A DNA stretch of 64,000 nucleotides from Anaerotardibacter muris (GCF_943192915.1 NZ_CALPCD010000001.1:124001-188000), one strand, 5' to 3'; positions 27,159 through 36,420 are shown, counted from the first letter of the stretch. Notes: generated by a model from the sequence alone, not told the origin. Numbers and translations are program-made.

Positions 27159-28250
27159 TTAGTTCAGCGCAGCGATGTGAGCCATGAGCTGATCGACGAT
27201 CTGATCTTCGGGAACCTTCTTGATCACTTCCCCACCTGCAAAGATGACACCTTGTCCGTCACCGCAAGCTACGCCAATATCGGCATCCTTCGCTTCGCCA
27301 GGACCGTTCACAACACACCCCATAACTGCAACACGGATGGGCCGTGCTACAGACCGAAGGCGGTCCTCCACCTGCTTGGCTAGGCTGATAAGGTCTACCT
27401 GGCAGCGACCACATGTGGGACAGCTGATAAGCTCGGGGTAACGTAGGCGCAGATCGAGCGCACCCAGCAGGACCCAAGCAGCCTTCACCTCTTCAACGGG
27501 ATCGTCGGTGAGCGAGATGCGCATGGTGTCGCCAATGCCCTGTTCAAGGAGGATTCCCAGGCCAGAGGCAGATTTGATAAGACCCTGGAAGAGCGTGCCT
27601 GCCTCCGTAACACCTATGTGCAACGGAATGTGCGGCAGCTCGCGCGAGATGATACGATAGGTCTCGACCGTTGTGGGAACGTCGTGCGCCTTGGCAGAAA
27701 CCACCAGGTCAGTGAAGCCTTTCTGCTGACAGAACTCCACGTATTGCTGGGCTGAACGCGCAAGCTTCTGCGGAAGCGAGAGCGTTGGATCGTCGCGCAA
27801 AGCAGTGTCGAGAGAGCCCGCGTTCACACCGATACGAATGGGAATACCAGCCTGTTTGGCAGCTTCGAGCACGGGAATAGTGGCCTCAAGACCACCGATA
27901 TTGCCCGGATTGATACGCAGCTTCGCCGCGCCGCGCTTGGCGGCCTCGATGGCAAGTTCTGCGCTGAAATGGATATCCGCCACAACTGGCAAAGGCGACC
28001 GAGCACAGATCTGCTCGAAGAAGTCCAGGTCAGAAGCATGCGGGATGGCAATACGGATGATGTCACAGCCAGCATCGGCCACACGCTGGATCTGCGCGAG
28101 GTTCTCTTCCACCTGGGAAAGCGGTAGGTTCAGCATGGACTGGACCGCACAGGGCGCGCCGCCGCCGATGGGAACCTCCCCCACCCAAACACGATTCGTG
28201 CGCTGGTTCGGCTTGTCCTTTAAGGTCGAAGATGATTCGCTGTTCGCCAT
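27159..28250 (-). CDS. ispG: 4-hydroxy-3-methylbut-2-enyl-diphosphate synthase (flavodoxin/ferredoxin)
   Basis: IspG (GcpE) converts MEcPP to HMBPP, the penultimate MEP-pathway step, using a [4Fe-4S] cluster. At 363 residues it is the standard bacterial size. The TIM-barrel start has IGGGAPCAVQSMLN, with GVNAGSLD in the middle. The cluster-binding cysteines are in SCPTCGRC (about 280-287) and VMGCVVNGPGEAKDADIG. It starts 7 bases after the rseP stop, so the two are co-transcribed; dxr, the pathway's first committed enzyme, is two genes upstream. Confidence 0.96.
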   Translation of the reverse strand: MANSESSSTLKDKPNQRTNRVWVGEVPIGGGAPCAVQSMLNLPLSQVEENLAQIQRVADAGCDIIRIAIPHASDLDFFEQICARSPLPVVADIHFSAELAIEAAKRGAAKLRINPGNIGGLEATIPVLEAAKQAGIPIRIGVNAGSLDTALRDDPTLSLPQKLARSAQQYVEFCQQKGFTDLVVSAKAHDVPTTVETYRIISRELPHIPLHIGVTEAGTLFQGLIKSASGLGILLEQGIGDTMRISLTDDPVEEVKAAWVLLGALDLRLRYPELISCPTCGRCQVDLISLAKQVEDRLRSVARPIRVAVMGCVVNGPGEAKDADIGVACGDGQGVIFAGGEVIKKVPEDQIVDQLMAHIAALN

Positions 28251-28256
28251 GGGTCT

Positions 28257-29336
28257 TTAACCTCCGATGATGAAGCGTTGCACGTCCTGATTCACCATGA
28301 ATATGAAGAACGCGAAGAACAAGCACATGCCTGCCACGCTTAGATAATTGAGTGCGCGGATCGAGATGTTGCGGCGACGGATCTTCTGGTAGACCTCGAT
28401 GACGAAGCGGCCGCCATCGAGCGGCGGAATGGGAAGAAGGTTTGCCAGGCCGAGCGAGACCGAGATGACCGCCGAGAACGAAAGCAGACTGAGAAAGCCC
28501 GCTTCAAAGGCAGTTTTCGACAGCACCGCAATGCCCACGATCGAGGTGGAATTCGATACCGTTTCTGCGGCGGTGGCAGGGTTGAACAGGCCCAAAATGG
28601 CGATGGCCACCATGCCGATGTACTTGAATCCAGCCACGATAGCATCGAGCGGAGAGAGCACGTAATGCACGATCTCGCCGCTTTGCATCTGCAGGTCAAC
28701 GCCGATGCAAGAATAGATGATGACGAAAACGATCATGGCGAACAGGAGGTTCATGAACGGGCCGGCCAACAAGATGGTGATGCGCTTCCAAAATGGGAGG
28801 CTGCGATATTGCTGACGCTGTTCAGCGGCGAAGAAACTGTCTAGGTCCTGAATGGGGTCGGGCTGACCTTCGGCGCGGTCCTTAAAGGTCTGACCTGCCT
28901 CGATGCGGTGCTTGATGGCGGGCGTGCGGTACGTGTTCAACTTGTCGCGACGGCGTGGGCGCTTCAGACTGCCCCACTCGCAAAGTTCCTCGAGGGCCTG
29001 ATAAGCTTCGTCATCGGTGATGCCAAGTGCTTCGGCAACGTCTTCCATGTCGGCGGTGCCGCGTTCGTACATGAAGCCCAGCACACGCTTAAGATACGGG
29101 CTCGGTTCGCCGGTGCCCATGCCGCACACCGCTGCGTAGCCACCAAGCGGGATGGCGGTGACACCGAAACGCGTTCCTCGCCAGGTGAAACCGATGCTGG
29201 GGCCAGGTAGGCCGATCATGAATTCAGTGACGCGAACGCCGAACGCGCGTGCAGCCAAGAAGTGGCCGCCTTCGTGAATGAAGACGAGGAAGCCGAGCAC
29301 CACGGTGGCGATCGCGATTGTGAGCAGAATATCCAT
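28257..29336 (-). CDS. rseP: RseP-type site-2 metalloprotease with atypical middle domain
   Basis: This 359-residue intramembrane zinc protease has HEGGH at 21-25 in TM1, followed by GLPGPSIGF and LGGY, and the third-helix motif NLLPIPPLDGG at about 299-309. RseP/SpoIVFB relatives cut anti-sigma factors and other membrane proteins. The PDZ domain normally found between TM2 and TM3 is absent; only about 50 residues separate LLAGPFMNLLFAMIV and the TM3 region. Instead, residues about 80-130 (MEDVAEALGITDDEAYQALEEL) look like a winged-helix/HTH module inserted before TM2 on the cytoplasmic side. Position between dxr and ispG is the classical one for this gene. Confidence 0.88.
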   Translation of the reverse strand: MDILLTIAIATVVLGFLVFIHEGGHFLAARAFGVRVTEFMIGLPGPSIGFTWRGTRFGVTAIPLGGYAAVCGMGTGEPSPYLKRVLGFMYERGTADMEDVAEALGITDDEAYQALEELCEWGSLKRPRRRDKLNTYRTPAIKHRIEAGQTFKDRAEGQPDPIQDLDSFFAAEQRQQYRSLPFWKRITILLAGPFMNLLFAMIVFVIIYSCIGVDLQMQSGEIVHYVLSPLDAIVAGFKYIGMVAIAILGLFNPATAAETVSNSTSIVGIAVLSKTAFEAGFLSLLSFSAVISVSLGLANLLPIPPLDGGRFVIEVYQKIRRRNISIRALNYLSVAGMCLFFAFFIFMVNQDVQRFIIGG

Positions 29337-29681
29337 GGGTGAGATTATACGTGATAGGGAGCGCGTGTGCGGTGGTCAGCAACTACCTGCACGGGATTTT
29401 CGCATCCCGCTGGCACGCGGGTGCGGGCGTTTCGGGGACACCTTGGTAGGCCTTTTGGGAACGGGAGCGAAATGGGGACAGGTCCCGATTTGTCTGGGAC
29501 AGTTTGGGGGCAGGTCCGTTTTTGTCCCGGACAGTTTGGGGGCAGGTCCGTTTTTGTCCCGGACAGTTTGGGGACAGGCCAGTTAACAAAGGATCCGTGA
29601 TGATCCGGGGTCTTCCCTGGTCTATCCCGTGAACTACCTCAACCAACAGGTCAATAAGGCTACACCCCGGCCTGTCTACGC
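29337..29681. other. dxr-rseP intergenic region dominated by repeats
   Basis: This 345-bp gap inside an otherwise tight operon contains the four-box repeat array (29474-29578), a short GGATCC-centred segment and no ORF or recognisable terminator. Confidence 0.65.
29474..29578. repeat. 32-bp-period repeat array, three periods
   Basis: GGGGACAGG at 29474, GGGGGCAGG at 29506 and 29538, and GGGGACAGG at 29570 are each exactly 32 bases apart. The middle units are identical to each other, suggesting local tandem expansion. Confidence 0.92.
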
Positions 29682-30890
29682 CTATTCGTGCGGTTGGATG
29701 AGGCTTCGAACATAGGCACGCGTTTCAGCATCCACTTCAAGAAGCTGGTCGATGCTCTGCGCAGGCTCTACCTCAGCATGATCCATGGCAGATTCGACCA
29801 ACTGTGCAATGCTAAGGTAAGGAATCCGTTCATCAAGGAACGCAGCAACAGCAACTTCGTTAGCAGCATTCATCACTGCAGGCAGTGTTCCACCTGTATT
29901 ACCAGCTTGGATGGCAAGCGCAAGGCAGCGGAAAGTTTCCAGGTCAGGAGCAGAAAATTCGAGCGAGCCAAGCGTGCGGAAGTCAAGCGGTTCAACAGGT
30001 GCCGACCAGCGCGCAGGATAGCTGATGGCGAACTGAATGGGAATGCGCATGTCAGTGGTACCAAGATGAGCCTTCACCGAACCATCCGTGAATTCGACCA
30101 TAGAGTGAATGGCGCTTTGTGGCTGTACCACAACTTCGATCTTGTCGTAGGGCATATTGAAAAGATGGTGAGCTTCGATAACTTCAAGACCCTTGTTCAT
30201 GAGCGTAGACGAATCGATGGAGATCTTGCGACCCATGTTCCATGTGGGGTGACTGAGCGCCTGCGCAGGGGTGATATCCTGCAGGTCAGCAAGCTTTTTT
30301 CCGCGGAAAGGTCCACCGGATGCGGTTACCCACAGGCGTGCGACTTCGGCAGGATCTTCGCCTAACAGGCACTGGTAGATGGCGCCGTGTTCGGAGTCGA
30401 TGGGGAGCAGCGTAGTGTGGGACGAAAGCGGCATGAGTACGTCGCCGCCAACAACGAGCGATTCCTTGTTAGCAAGCGCAAGCTGCTTGCCCGCCGTGAG
30501 CGTGGCATAGCTGGCTCGCATGCCTGCCGCGCCGACCAGGGCATTCACCACCATGTCAACCTCAGGGAGCTGGCAAAGTTCTACGATAGCTTGGCTGCCG
30601 CCATGCAGGGTGGCGCCGATCTCTGCAAAACGTGCTTTCCATGTGTTACAGAGCGCTTCATCGGCCAAGACCGCATGTTTGACGGAAAACTCACGCGCCT
30701 GATCGAACAGCATTTCTACCTGGGTATTCGCGCTAAGGGCGACGATCTTCACATGCTGAGGGTGGCGGCGAGCAACATCCAGAGTCTGGGTGCCGATAGA
30801 GCCCGTTGAGCCCAGGACTGCGATGCGTTTTGGGTTGACCGCGGAATCTTCGCTGTGATTCGCTGTGTGAGCTTGCTGAATATTGGTCAT
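29682..30890 (-). CDS. dxr: 1-deoxy-D-xylulose 5-phosphate reductoisomerase
   Basis: This 402-residue Dxr makes 2-C-methyl-D-erythritol 4-phosphate with NADPH, the committed MEP-pathway step. The NADPH loop GSTGSIGTQTLDV, the ANKESLVVGG segment and the metal-binding LPIDSEHGAIYQCL motif are present. Further conserved blocks are VTASGGPFRG, HPTWNMGRKISIDSSTLMNKG and HSMVEFTDGSVKA. I start at ATG 30890; an upstream in-frame TTG at 31010 would add 40 residues encoded by the repeat array and is rejected. It lies in the cdsA-dxr-rseP-ispG order, but with a repeat array on both sides. Confidence 0.95.
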   Translation of the reverse strand: MTNIQQAHTANHSEDSAVNPKRIAVLGSTGSIGTQTLDVARRHPQHVKIVALSANTQVEMLFDQAREFSVKHAVLADEALCNTWKARFAEIGATLHGGSQAIVELCQLPEVDMVVNALVGAAGMRASYATLTAGKQLALANKESLVVGGDVLMPLSSHTTLLPIDSEHGAIYQCLLGEDPAEVARLWVTASGGPFRGKKLADLQDITPAQALSHPTWNMGRKISIDSSTLMNKGLEVIEAHHLFNMPYDKIEVVVQPQSAIHSMVEFTDGSVKAHLGTTDMRIPIQFAISYPARWSAPVEPLDFRTLGSLEFSAPDLETFRCLALAIQAGNTGGTLPAVMNAANEVAVAAFLDERIPYLSIAQLVESAMDHAEVEPAQSIDQLLEVDAETRAYVRSLIQPHE

Positions 30891-30999
30891 GATGCGCCTA
30901 CGCTTTCGCTCGGTAGTGGCTGCAATTGGTGCTGGCAGCAGTTGTATGTAGCCGCACATGTTGGCAGCTACCCTTATTGGTGGTCGCTCTGAATTCTGG

Positions 31000-31072
31000 C
31001 CTGTCCCCAAAGTGTCCCGGACAGATTTGAACCCGTCCCCAAAGTGTCCCGGACAGAAACGGACTCGTCCCC
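31000..31072. repeat. 32-bp-period repeat array, two periods (73 bp)
   Basis: CCTGTCCCC at 31000, CCCGTCCCC at 31032 and CTCGTCCCC at 31064 with TGTCCCGGACA dyads. Its edge touches the cdsA stop codon at 31074. Confidence 0.92.
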
Positions 31073-31073
31073 T

Positions 31074-32081
31074 TTATAGAAGGAGGCCGGTTCCTGTCAA
31101 GGAGAACGAGATGCAGTTACCGAAGATGAGCATCAGCGACGAGCCCAGGGTGACCAGGAATTGAGAATCGCAGCGATCCAAAAGGCCCCCGTGGCCAGGC
31201 ATGATGGTTCCCGAATCCTTGAATCCAGAATTACGCTTGATGCGGCTTTCCACCAGGTCGCCGATCACGCCGAGCGTGCCGCAGATCGCCCCGAATATGA
31301 CCGCCTGCACGTAAGACATCTCTACGCCTGGGATCAACGGGAACAAGCACCAAAAAGCCATGGAGAACACCAGGCCAGCGGCGAAACCTTCCCAGCTCTT
31401 CTTCGGAGAGACTTGTGGTGCCATCTTGTGTTTTCCGAATCGGGAACCGACCAAGTACGCGAAGGCATCGTTGCCCCACACGCTGCAGAAAATTCCCAGG
31501 ATGAGCACGCCGCCCCAGAATTCAGGCAGCGACATGCGGATGAGCATGGCAGAAGACATGAGCAAACCAGTATAGGTCGCACCGAACAGGCTGATAGCAA
31601 CGTCGACGATTCGCGCATGGACCCAAAACACGTACCACACAAGTAGCACTATGATGAACAGGGACATCACGATAACCACGCCGTAAACACCCAGCAGCCA
31701 CATGCTCAGCGGGAAGAGCGCCGAAGCAGCGATCCCTAATGCCTCGTTAGGAAGCTTCGCGTCCGAGCGGAGCATGTAATAGAATTCGCCCGCACAAATG
31801 GCGGAGAGCACCGCCAAATAGATGGCCGTGGTAGCGTTCGAAGCGATGATGCATAACACAGTGAGCGCAATGTAGACCGCTCCTGTGCGGATGCGAACCT
31901 GCAGGTTAGAAGGGTTCTTCAGCTTTCGAGGGGTCTTGTCGAGCGCCTTTTGCTTCAGAACTGTGCTACGCTTCGGCTTCTCACGCGGGTCTTCTTTCAG
32001 CAAGACTTCCTCACGCGATTCGACCAGGTTTCCGTCCTTGTCGACATAGGAGAAAGTATGACGGATGCGCTCGGTGGGCAT
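31074..32081 (-). CDS. cdsA: phosphatidate cytidylyltransferase
   Basis: CdsA makes CDP-diacylglycerol from phosphatidate and CTP, the entry to phospholipid synthesis. The 335-residue protein has a charged cytosolic N-terminus of about 60 residues, then about eight TM helices. The C-terminal CDP-alcohol signature includes GTLGVIGDLVESRIKRNSG followed by KDSGTIMPGHGGLLDRCDS (about 275-312). It is separated from uppS by only 3 bases, so the two are translationally linked. The stop codon abuts a repeat array. Confidence 0.95.
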   Translation of the reverse strand: MPTERIRHTFSYVDKDGNLVESREEVLLKEDPREKPKRSTVLKQKALDKTPRKLKNPSNLQVRIRTGAVYIALTVLCIIASNATTAIYLAVLSAICAGEFYYMLRSDAKLPNEALGIAASALFPLSMWLLGVYGVVIVMSLFIIVLLVWYVFWVHARIVDVAISLFGATYTGLLMSSAMLIRMSLPEFWGGVLILGIFCSVWGNDAFAYLVGSRFGKHKMAPQVSPKKSWEGFAAGLVFSMAFWCLFPLIPGVEMSYVQAVIFGAICGTLGVIGDLVESRIKRNSGFKDSGTIMPGHGGLLDRCDSQFLVTLGSSLMLIFGNCISFSLTGTGLLL

Positions 32082-32084
32082 AAG

Positions 32085-32846
32085 TTACACCGCCCCGAAG
32101 CGGCGCTCTCTTTGCTGGAAATCGAGCAACGCACGCAAGAATTCGTAACGGTCGAAGTCGGGCCAGAGCACTTCGGAACAATAGAATTCCGTGTAAGCGA
32201 TCTGCCACAAGAGGAAATTGCTCACACGCATCTCGCCAGAAGTGCGAATGAGCAGGTCAGGATCGGGAATGTCGGCGGTGTAGAGATAATTCTCGAAGGC
32301 GGCTTCGGTCAGCTCGGGCGCACTGCCTTCCTGCAGATCGTGCGCATAATGTTGCACAGCATCGAGGATCTCGTCCCGCGAGCCGTAATTTACAGCGATA
32401 ACCAGGGTCATTCCGTCATTGTCCTTGGTGCGTTCCCACGCTTCTTCAAAAGCGGCGGCCGTCTTTTCGGGCAGAGCTGAGAGGTTGCCGATGGTCTTCA
32501 CACGCACGCCTTCTTCGTGCAGCCCGTCGATCTCGGCCAGCATGGTCTTCGCAAAAAGATTCATCAGGCCGTTGACCTCGTCTTGAGGACGCTTCCAATT
32601 CTCGGTGGAGAACGAATAGATGGTGAGGTAATCCACGCCAACATCGTTCGCGCAGCGAATGGTCTCGCGCACCGCTTCGATGCCAGCTTTGTGTCCGTTG
32701 AGGCGGTTCAGCGCACGCTTCTTCGCCCAGCGCCCGTTGCCGTCCATGATCACCGCGACATGACGAGGCACCCGGCTCTGATCGAACTGGGTGGGATCGA
32801 GGTCCTCGGGAGGATCGGGGAAGATGTAGTCGAGTGGCTGTCTCAT
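32085..32846 (-). CDS. uppS: isoprenyl transferase (undecaprenyl-diphosphate synthase)
   Basis: UppS is the cis-prenyltransferase that builds the C55 lipid carrier for cell-wall synthesis. Family motifs: IMDGNGRWAKKR (catalytic Asp), GHKAGIEAVRET, YSFSTENWKRP and the C-terminal DLLIRTSGEMRVSNFLLWQ. This start gives 253 residues (MRQPLDYIFPDPP), normal for the family. An in-frame TTG at 32897 would add 17 residues; neither start has a good Shine-Dalgarno, so this choice is uncertain. It sits between frr and cdsA. Confidence 0.93.
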   Translation of the reverse strand: MRQPLDYIFPDPPEDLDPTQFDQSRVPRHVAVIMDGNGRWAKKRALNRLNGHKAGIEAVRETIRCANDVGVDYLTIYSFSTENWKRPQDEVNGLMNLFAKTMLAEIDGLHEEGVRVKTIGNLSALPEKTAAAFEEAWERTKDNDGMTLVIAVNYGSRDEILDAVQHYAHDLQEGSAPELTEAAFENYLYTADIPDPDLLIRTSGEMRVSNFLLWQIAYTEFYCSEVLWPDFDRYEFLRALLDFQQRERRFGAV

Positions 32847-32919
32847 GGACGCGAAATTGGGGCTTGAGCTGGCTAAGCGGCTTGCGTTTGATGGCAATCT
32901 TTCGAGCGAGCGCGGGCCT

Positions 32920-33474
32920 TTAGATGGACATGACCTCGTCTTCTTTGGCCTTCAGGATGTCATCGACCTTGCCGATGTAAGAATCGGTGACCTTCTGGAT
33001 CTCGTCTTCGGCGCGACGCTTGTCGTCTTCGGGAAGGTTGTCTTCCTTCACAAGCTTCTCAACCTCGGAGTTTGCGTCGCGGCGCGCGTTGCGGATGGCG
33101 ATGCGCGCTTCTTCGGCGAACTGCTTGCACTGCTTGGCCAGTTCCTTGCGGCGCTCTTCGGTGAGCGCAGGGAACGGCAAGCGAATGACGGTGCCGTCGT
33201 TGTTGGGGGAAACGCCCAGGTCAGCCTTCATGATGGCCTGCTCGATGGCGCCCAGAGCACTTTTATCCCACGGTTCGATAACGAGCGTGTGCGCGTCAGG
33301 GGTCTTGATGGCGGCCATTTGATTCACGGGTGTGAGCGTGCCGTAGTATTCGGCTTTCACGCGGTCAAGGATCATTGCGTTAGCGCGGCCGGTGCGGACC
33401 TGCGAGAGATTGCGATTGAGCTGGTCGATGACGCCGTCCATGCGCGTCTTTACGGTTTCTCTGATCTGATCCAT
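32920..33474 (-). CDS. frr: ribosome recycling factor
   Basis: RRF splits post-termination ribosomes together with EF-G. The 184-residue length and the tRNA-like three-helix pattern are typical. Start MDQIRETVKTRMDGVIDQL, then LSQVRTGRANAMIL, the domain II segment YYGTLTPVNQMAAIKTPDAHTLVI, and the C-terminal helix ending with ILKAKEDEVMSI. It lies downstream of pyrH, as in many bacteria, with a repeat array between the two. Confidence 0.97.
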   Translation of the reverse strand: MDQIRETVKTRMDGVIDQLNRNLSQVRTGRANAMILDRVKAEYYGTLTPVNQMAAIKTPDAHTLVIEPWDKSALGAIEQAIMKADLGVSPNNDGTVIRLPFPALTEERRKELAKQCKQFAEEARIAIRNARRDANSEVEKLVKEDNLPEDDKRRAEDEIQKVTDSYIGKVDDILKAKEDEVMSI

Positions 33475-33574
33475 GCTTCCTCCCTGGTGCAGCGGGCTTT
33501 CCTGGTGTGCTGCGGTTTCAATTCGTGATGACTATTGTAGCGCGTTGCTACGCGGTTTTCCTGGTCTTTCCTGG

Positions 33575-33647
33575 CCTGTCCCCTTTTTGTCCGGGACTCT
33601 TTTGGACCTGTCCCCAAAGTGTCCGGGACACTTTTGGACCTGTCCCC
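33575..33647. repeat. 32-bp-period repeat array, two periods (73 bp)
   Basis: CCTGTCCCC at 33575, 33607 and 33639, each 32 bases apart, with TGTCCGGGACA-type dyads, between pyrH and frr. Confidence 0.92.
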
Positions 33648-33659
33648 CGTTTTGTTGGG

Positions 33660-34385
33660 CTAGCCTTCGGCGGTTACGGTAGTGCCGATGTTCTCGCCCT
33701 TCAGGATGCGTGCGATATTGCCAGGCACCGTAAGGTCGAAAACGAGAATGGGCAGGTCGTTGTCCATGCACAGCGACGTGGCCGTGGAATCCATGACATG
33801 CAGACCCTTCGCCAGAACATCGATGTAGCTGATGGTCTCGAAGCGCTTGGCGTCGGGGTGCGTAACAGGGTCGGCGTCATAGATGCCGTCGACCTTCGTG
33901 GCCTTCATCAGGCATTCCGCATTGATCTCGAGCGCGCGCAGCGCAGCCGTGGTGTCCGTGGTGAAATAGGGGTTGCCCGTACCGGCGGCGAAGATGACCA
34001 CGTAGCCTTTTTCAAGGTGATGCGTGGCACGACGACGAATATAGGGCTCGGATACCTGACGCATCTCGATGGCGCTCATGACGCGCGTGGGGATGTCGTG
34101 ACGCTCGAATGCATCTTGGAGCGCGAGAGCGTTCATGCAGGTGGCGAGCATGCCGATGTAGTCAGCGTGAGCGCGATCCATGCCTTGCGCAGAACCAGCG
34201 AGACCGCGGAAGATGTTGCCGCCGCCCACCGTTACCGCGAGCTCGACGCCATCATCGACGATCTGCTTGATCTGAACGGCCAGCTCTTCGACCACTTTCG
34301 GGTCGATGCCGTAGCCTGCTTCGCCCATTAGAGCCTCGCCCGAGAGCTTGAGCAATACGCGTTTGTACTTGTAATCCGAGCTCAT
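33660..34385 (-). CDS. pyrH: uridylate kinase
   Basis: PyrH phosphorylates UMP to UDP; it belongs to the amino-acid-kinase fold and is a hexamer in other bacteria. The 241-residue protein has [16 protein letters not shown] at the N-terminus, [31 protein letters not shown] and [20 protein letters not shown], with VDGIYDADP near residue 165. ATG 34385 has AAAGGA at proper distance; the frame is open upstream, but that extension lacks a ribosome-binding site. It is first in the translation/lipid block, downstream of the htrA-like gene and its terminator. Confidence 0.96.
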   Translation of the reverse strand: MSSDYKYKRVLLKLSGEALMGEAGYGIDPKVVEELAVQIKQIVDDGVELAVTVGGGNIFRGLAGSAQGMDRAHADYIGMLATCMNALALQDAFERHDIPTRVMSAIEMRQVSEPYIRRRATHHLEKGYVVIFAAGTGNPYFTTDTTAALRALEINAECLMKATKVDGIYDADPVTHPDAKRFETISYIDVLAKGLHVMDSTATSLCMDNDLPILVFDLTVPGNIARILKGENIGTTVTAEG

Positions 34386-34692
34386 GCAAATCCTTTCCGA
34401 TGAAGGGAGTTCCGTGAGGTGGGTTTTTGTGGTGAAACCGCTGCTCGGGCGCGAACGCGGGGCGGTAGGTCTCACGCGGTAGGTTCACCTCGTTTTTGCT
34501 TCATCTCATCTTACCTTAATGGGTGGTTCGCTTGAAGCTTGGGCGCAAAAAAGCGTGGACAAATTGGCTGGGTCGGGTCGAGGGCCTGGCCTGTCCCCAT
34601 TTGAGAAAGGCCAGCGCGGGGCTGGCCTTTCGGGATTGCGAATCGTAGTTTGCGGCGAAGAAGGTTCGCGCGCAAACGCAGGGCGTCTGGGC
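34386..34692. other. htrA-pyrH intergenic region
   Basis: This 307-bp gap holds the htrA-like terminator (34605-34631) with a single isolated CCTGTCCCC box (34590-34598) beside it, and the pyrH ribosome-binding site. No ORF or clear pyrH promoter could be assigned. Confidence 0.6.
34605..34631 (-). terminator. intrinsic terminator downstream of the htrA-like gene
   Basis: GAAAGGCCAGC / GCTGGCCTTTC, an 11-bp stem with a five-base loop. It is 62 bases after the protease stop and could also act on the other strand. Confidence 0.75.
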
Positions 34693-36033
34693 TTACGAGT
34701 CGGAGCCGAGGGTCACTTCAGCAGTAGCTTCCTTGCCATCGCGAATGTAAGTGACGGACACCTTGTCGCCAGGATTGTGCGAACGAACTGCAAGCACCAG
34801 GTCGGATGCGCCCGTGATAGTCTCGCCGTCCACCTTCACGATGACATCTCCTTCCTGCAGGCCAGCCTTCGCAGCGGGACCATTAGCAGTGATGGAATTG
34901 ATGTAAGCACCTTCGTCAGTGGAAAGGCCGAAACGGCTTGCGATCTGGTCATTCACCGTGATCATGGACACGCCCATCTGTGCGTGGGACGGGGTCTTGC
35001 CTTGGATGATCTGCTCGGCGATGCCGAACGCGTAGTCGACCGGGATGGCGAATCCAACGCCGGAGCTGGTGCCGCTCGTGGACATGATGAGCGTGTTGAT
35101 GCCAATGAGCTTGCCTTCAGCATCTACCAGCGCGCCGCCCGAGTTACCCGAATTGATGGCTGCGTCGGTCTGGATCATGTTGGTGTAGATGGCACCAGAT
35201 TCTTCATCCGCATAGGAGCGGTTCACCGCAGAAACGATGCCGGTCGAGACCGACTGTTCCATGCCGAAGGGGCTGCCAGCGGCCATGACCCATTCGCCCA
35301 CGACCAGCTCAGACGAGTTACCGATCTCGATGGGCTTGAGGGTTGCACCGTCAACCTTCACGACCGCCAGGTCACTGGAGGGGTCGGTACCAACGATCTT
35401 GGCTTCGTAGGTTTCGCCTTCCGCCACTACTTCAAGGGCATCGGCACCGTCGACCACGTGATTATTGGTGAGGATGTAGCCATCGGCAGTGAGCACGACA
35501 CCTGAGCCAAGGGAGGTCTGCTCGAGGGTCTGCGCCTGGTTAGCGAAGGGCGAAAAACCCTGGGCTGCGGTGTTCGCGTAGACATTGATGTTCACTACGG
35601 AAGGGAGCGTTTTCGCGGCGACCGCTTCGGCGAGCGTCATGTCGTCGGTGTTGGCGTTGATGACGATGCCAGAATTCGTCTCTTGGATGGTATAGCCAGA
35701 ATTACCGCCATTGATCAGGGCGTTTCCACCGAAGGCGATGATGCAAGCTACGGCAGCGCCCGCGAACGCGAAGAGGAAGGTGCGCAGGTTAGTGCGTGGC
35801 TTCTTGGGCTTTGCGGCGGCGGGAGCAGATGCGACCGTAGTGCCTGGAGTGTTGGTGCTGGTGTTGGAAGCGGGCTGTGCGCCAGCAGGTACTTGCTGGG
35901 CTGCTGCGGGTTGCTGCGCCTGAGGCTGAGGCTGCGGGGTGGCCTGCGGAGCAGGCTGAGGGGCCGGGGCTCCAGGCTGAACCGGCTGGCCCGTTGGGGG
36001 CTGCGGCTGCGAGGGCTGCTGGGGGTTCGTCAT
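34693..36033 (-). CDS. HtrA/DegP-like membrane-anchored serine protease
   Basis: This 446-residue S1C protease has one PDZ domain. A Pro/Gln-rich cytosolic N-terminus (1-75), one TM helix (about 84-104), then the protease domain outside the membrane with triad His192 (TNNHVVDG), Asp221 (SSDLAVVK) and Ser298 (GNSGGAL). A PDZ domain follows (about 355-440, GPAAKAGLQEGDVIVKVDGETI). Such enzymes handle misfolded or secreted proteins in cell-envelope stress. The low-complexity N-terminus is typical of actinobacterial and Gram-positive HtrA relatives. Transcribed toward pyrH but separated by a terminator, so probably its own unit. Confidence 0.93.
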   Translation of the reverse strand: MTNPQQPSQPQPPTGQPVQPGAPAPQPAPQATPQPQPQAQQPAAAQQVPAGAQPASNTSTNTPGTTVASAPAAAKPKKPRTNLRTFLFAFAGAAVACIIAFGGNALINGGNSGYTIQETNSGIVINANTDDMTLAEAVAAKTLPSVVNINVYANTAAQGFSPFANQAQTLEQTSLGSGVVLTADGYILTNNHVVDGADALEVVAEGETYEAKIVGTDPSSDLAVVKVDGATLKPIEIGNSSELVVGEWVMAAGSPFGMEQSVSTGIVSAVNRSYADEESGAIYTNMIQTDAAINSGNSGGALVDAEGKLIGINTLIMSTSGTSSGVGFAIPVDYAFGIAEQIIQGKTPSHAQMGVSMITVNDQIASRFGLSTDEGAYINSITANGPAAKAGLQEGDVIVKVDGETITGASDLVLAVRSHNPGDKVSVTYIRDGKEATAEVTLGSDS

Positions 36034-36304
36034 GGTACGCGTCTCCTTTGAACGGTTGAGTGAATCACTGAACTTGGTTCATGGGTGCTTGCGGATGATC
36101 AGGGAGGTTACAAGAGCATTCACAAGGGTGTCTGCAATGGTGATCCGTAATGCTGACCGCAAGCGAAAATCTTCCCTCAGAATACTAAAGAACGTGCGTT
36201 CACGAGGTTCGCGGCTCGATTTTTAGAGGAATCTTCACGACTTTTTTACCGAGCTGTAACCTGCGGCTGAAGTAGATCGGGCAGATTGGACGAATCGATC
36301 GTGG

Positions 36305-36409
36305 CCTGTCCCCATTCTGTCCCGGACACTTTGGGGACGGGTCCATTTTTGTCCGGGACACTTTTGGACCTGTCCCCCTACTGTCCCAGACACTTTGGGA
36401 CCTGTCCTC
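36305..36409. repeat. 32-bp-period repeat array, three periods
   Basis: Boxes at 36305, about 36337, 36369 and 36401 (CCTGTCCCC, GGGTCC-type, CCTGTCCCC, CCTGTCCTC) keep the 32-base spacing, with TGTCCCGGACA/TGTCCGGGACA/TGTCCCAGACA dyads. Confidence 0.9.
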
Positions 36410-36420
36410 GTTTTGTCCGA

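Noticed and set aside
30891..31010. N-terminal extension of Dxr by 40 residues
   Set aside because: It would begin at a TTG inside the repeat array and has no conserved residues; the NADPH loop follows the ATG at 30890 at normal distance.
34590..34598. Another repeat array next to the htrA terminator
   Set aside because: Only a single CCTGTCCCC box is present with no second box or dyad, so it is not counted as an array.
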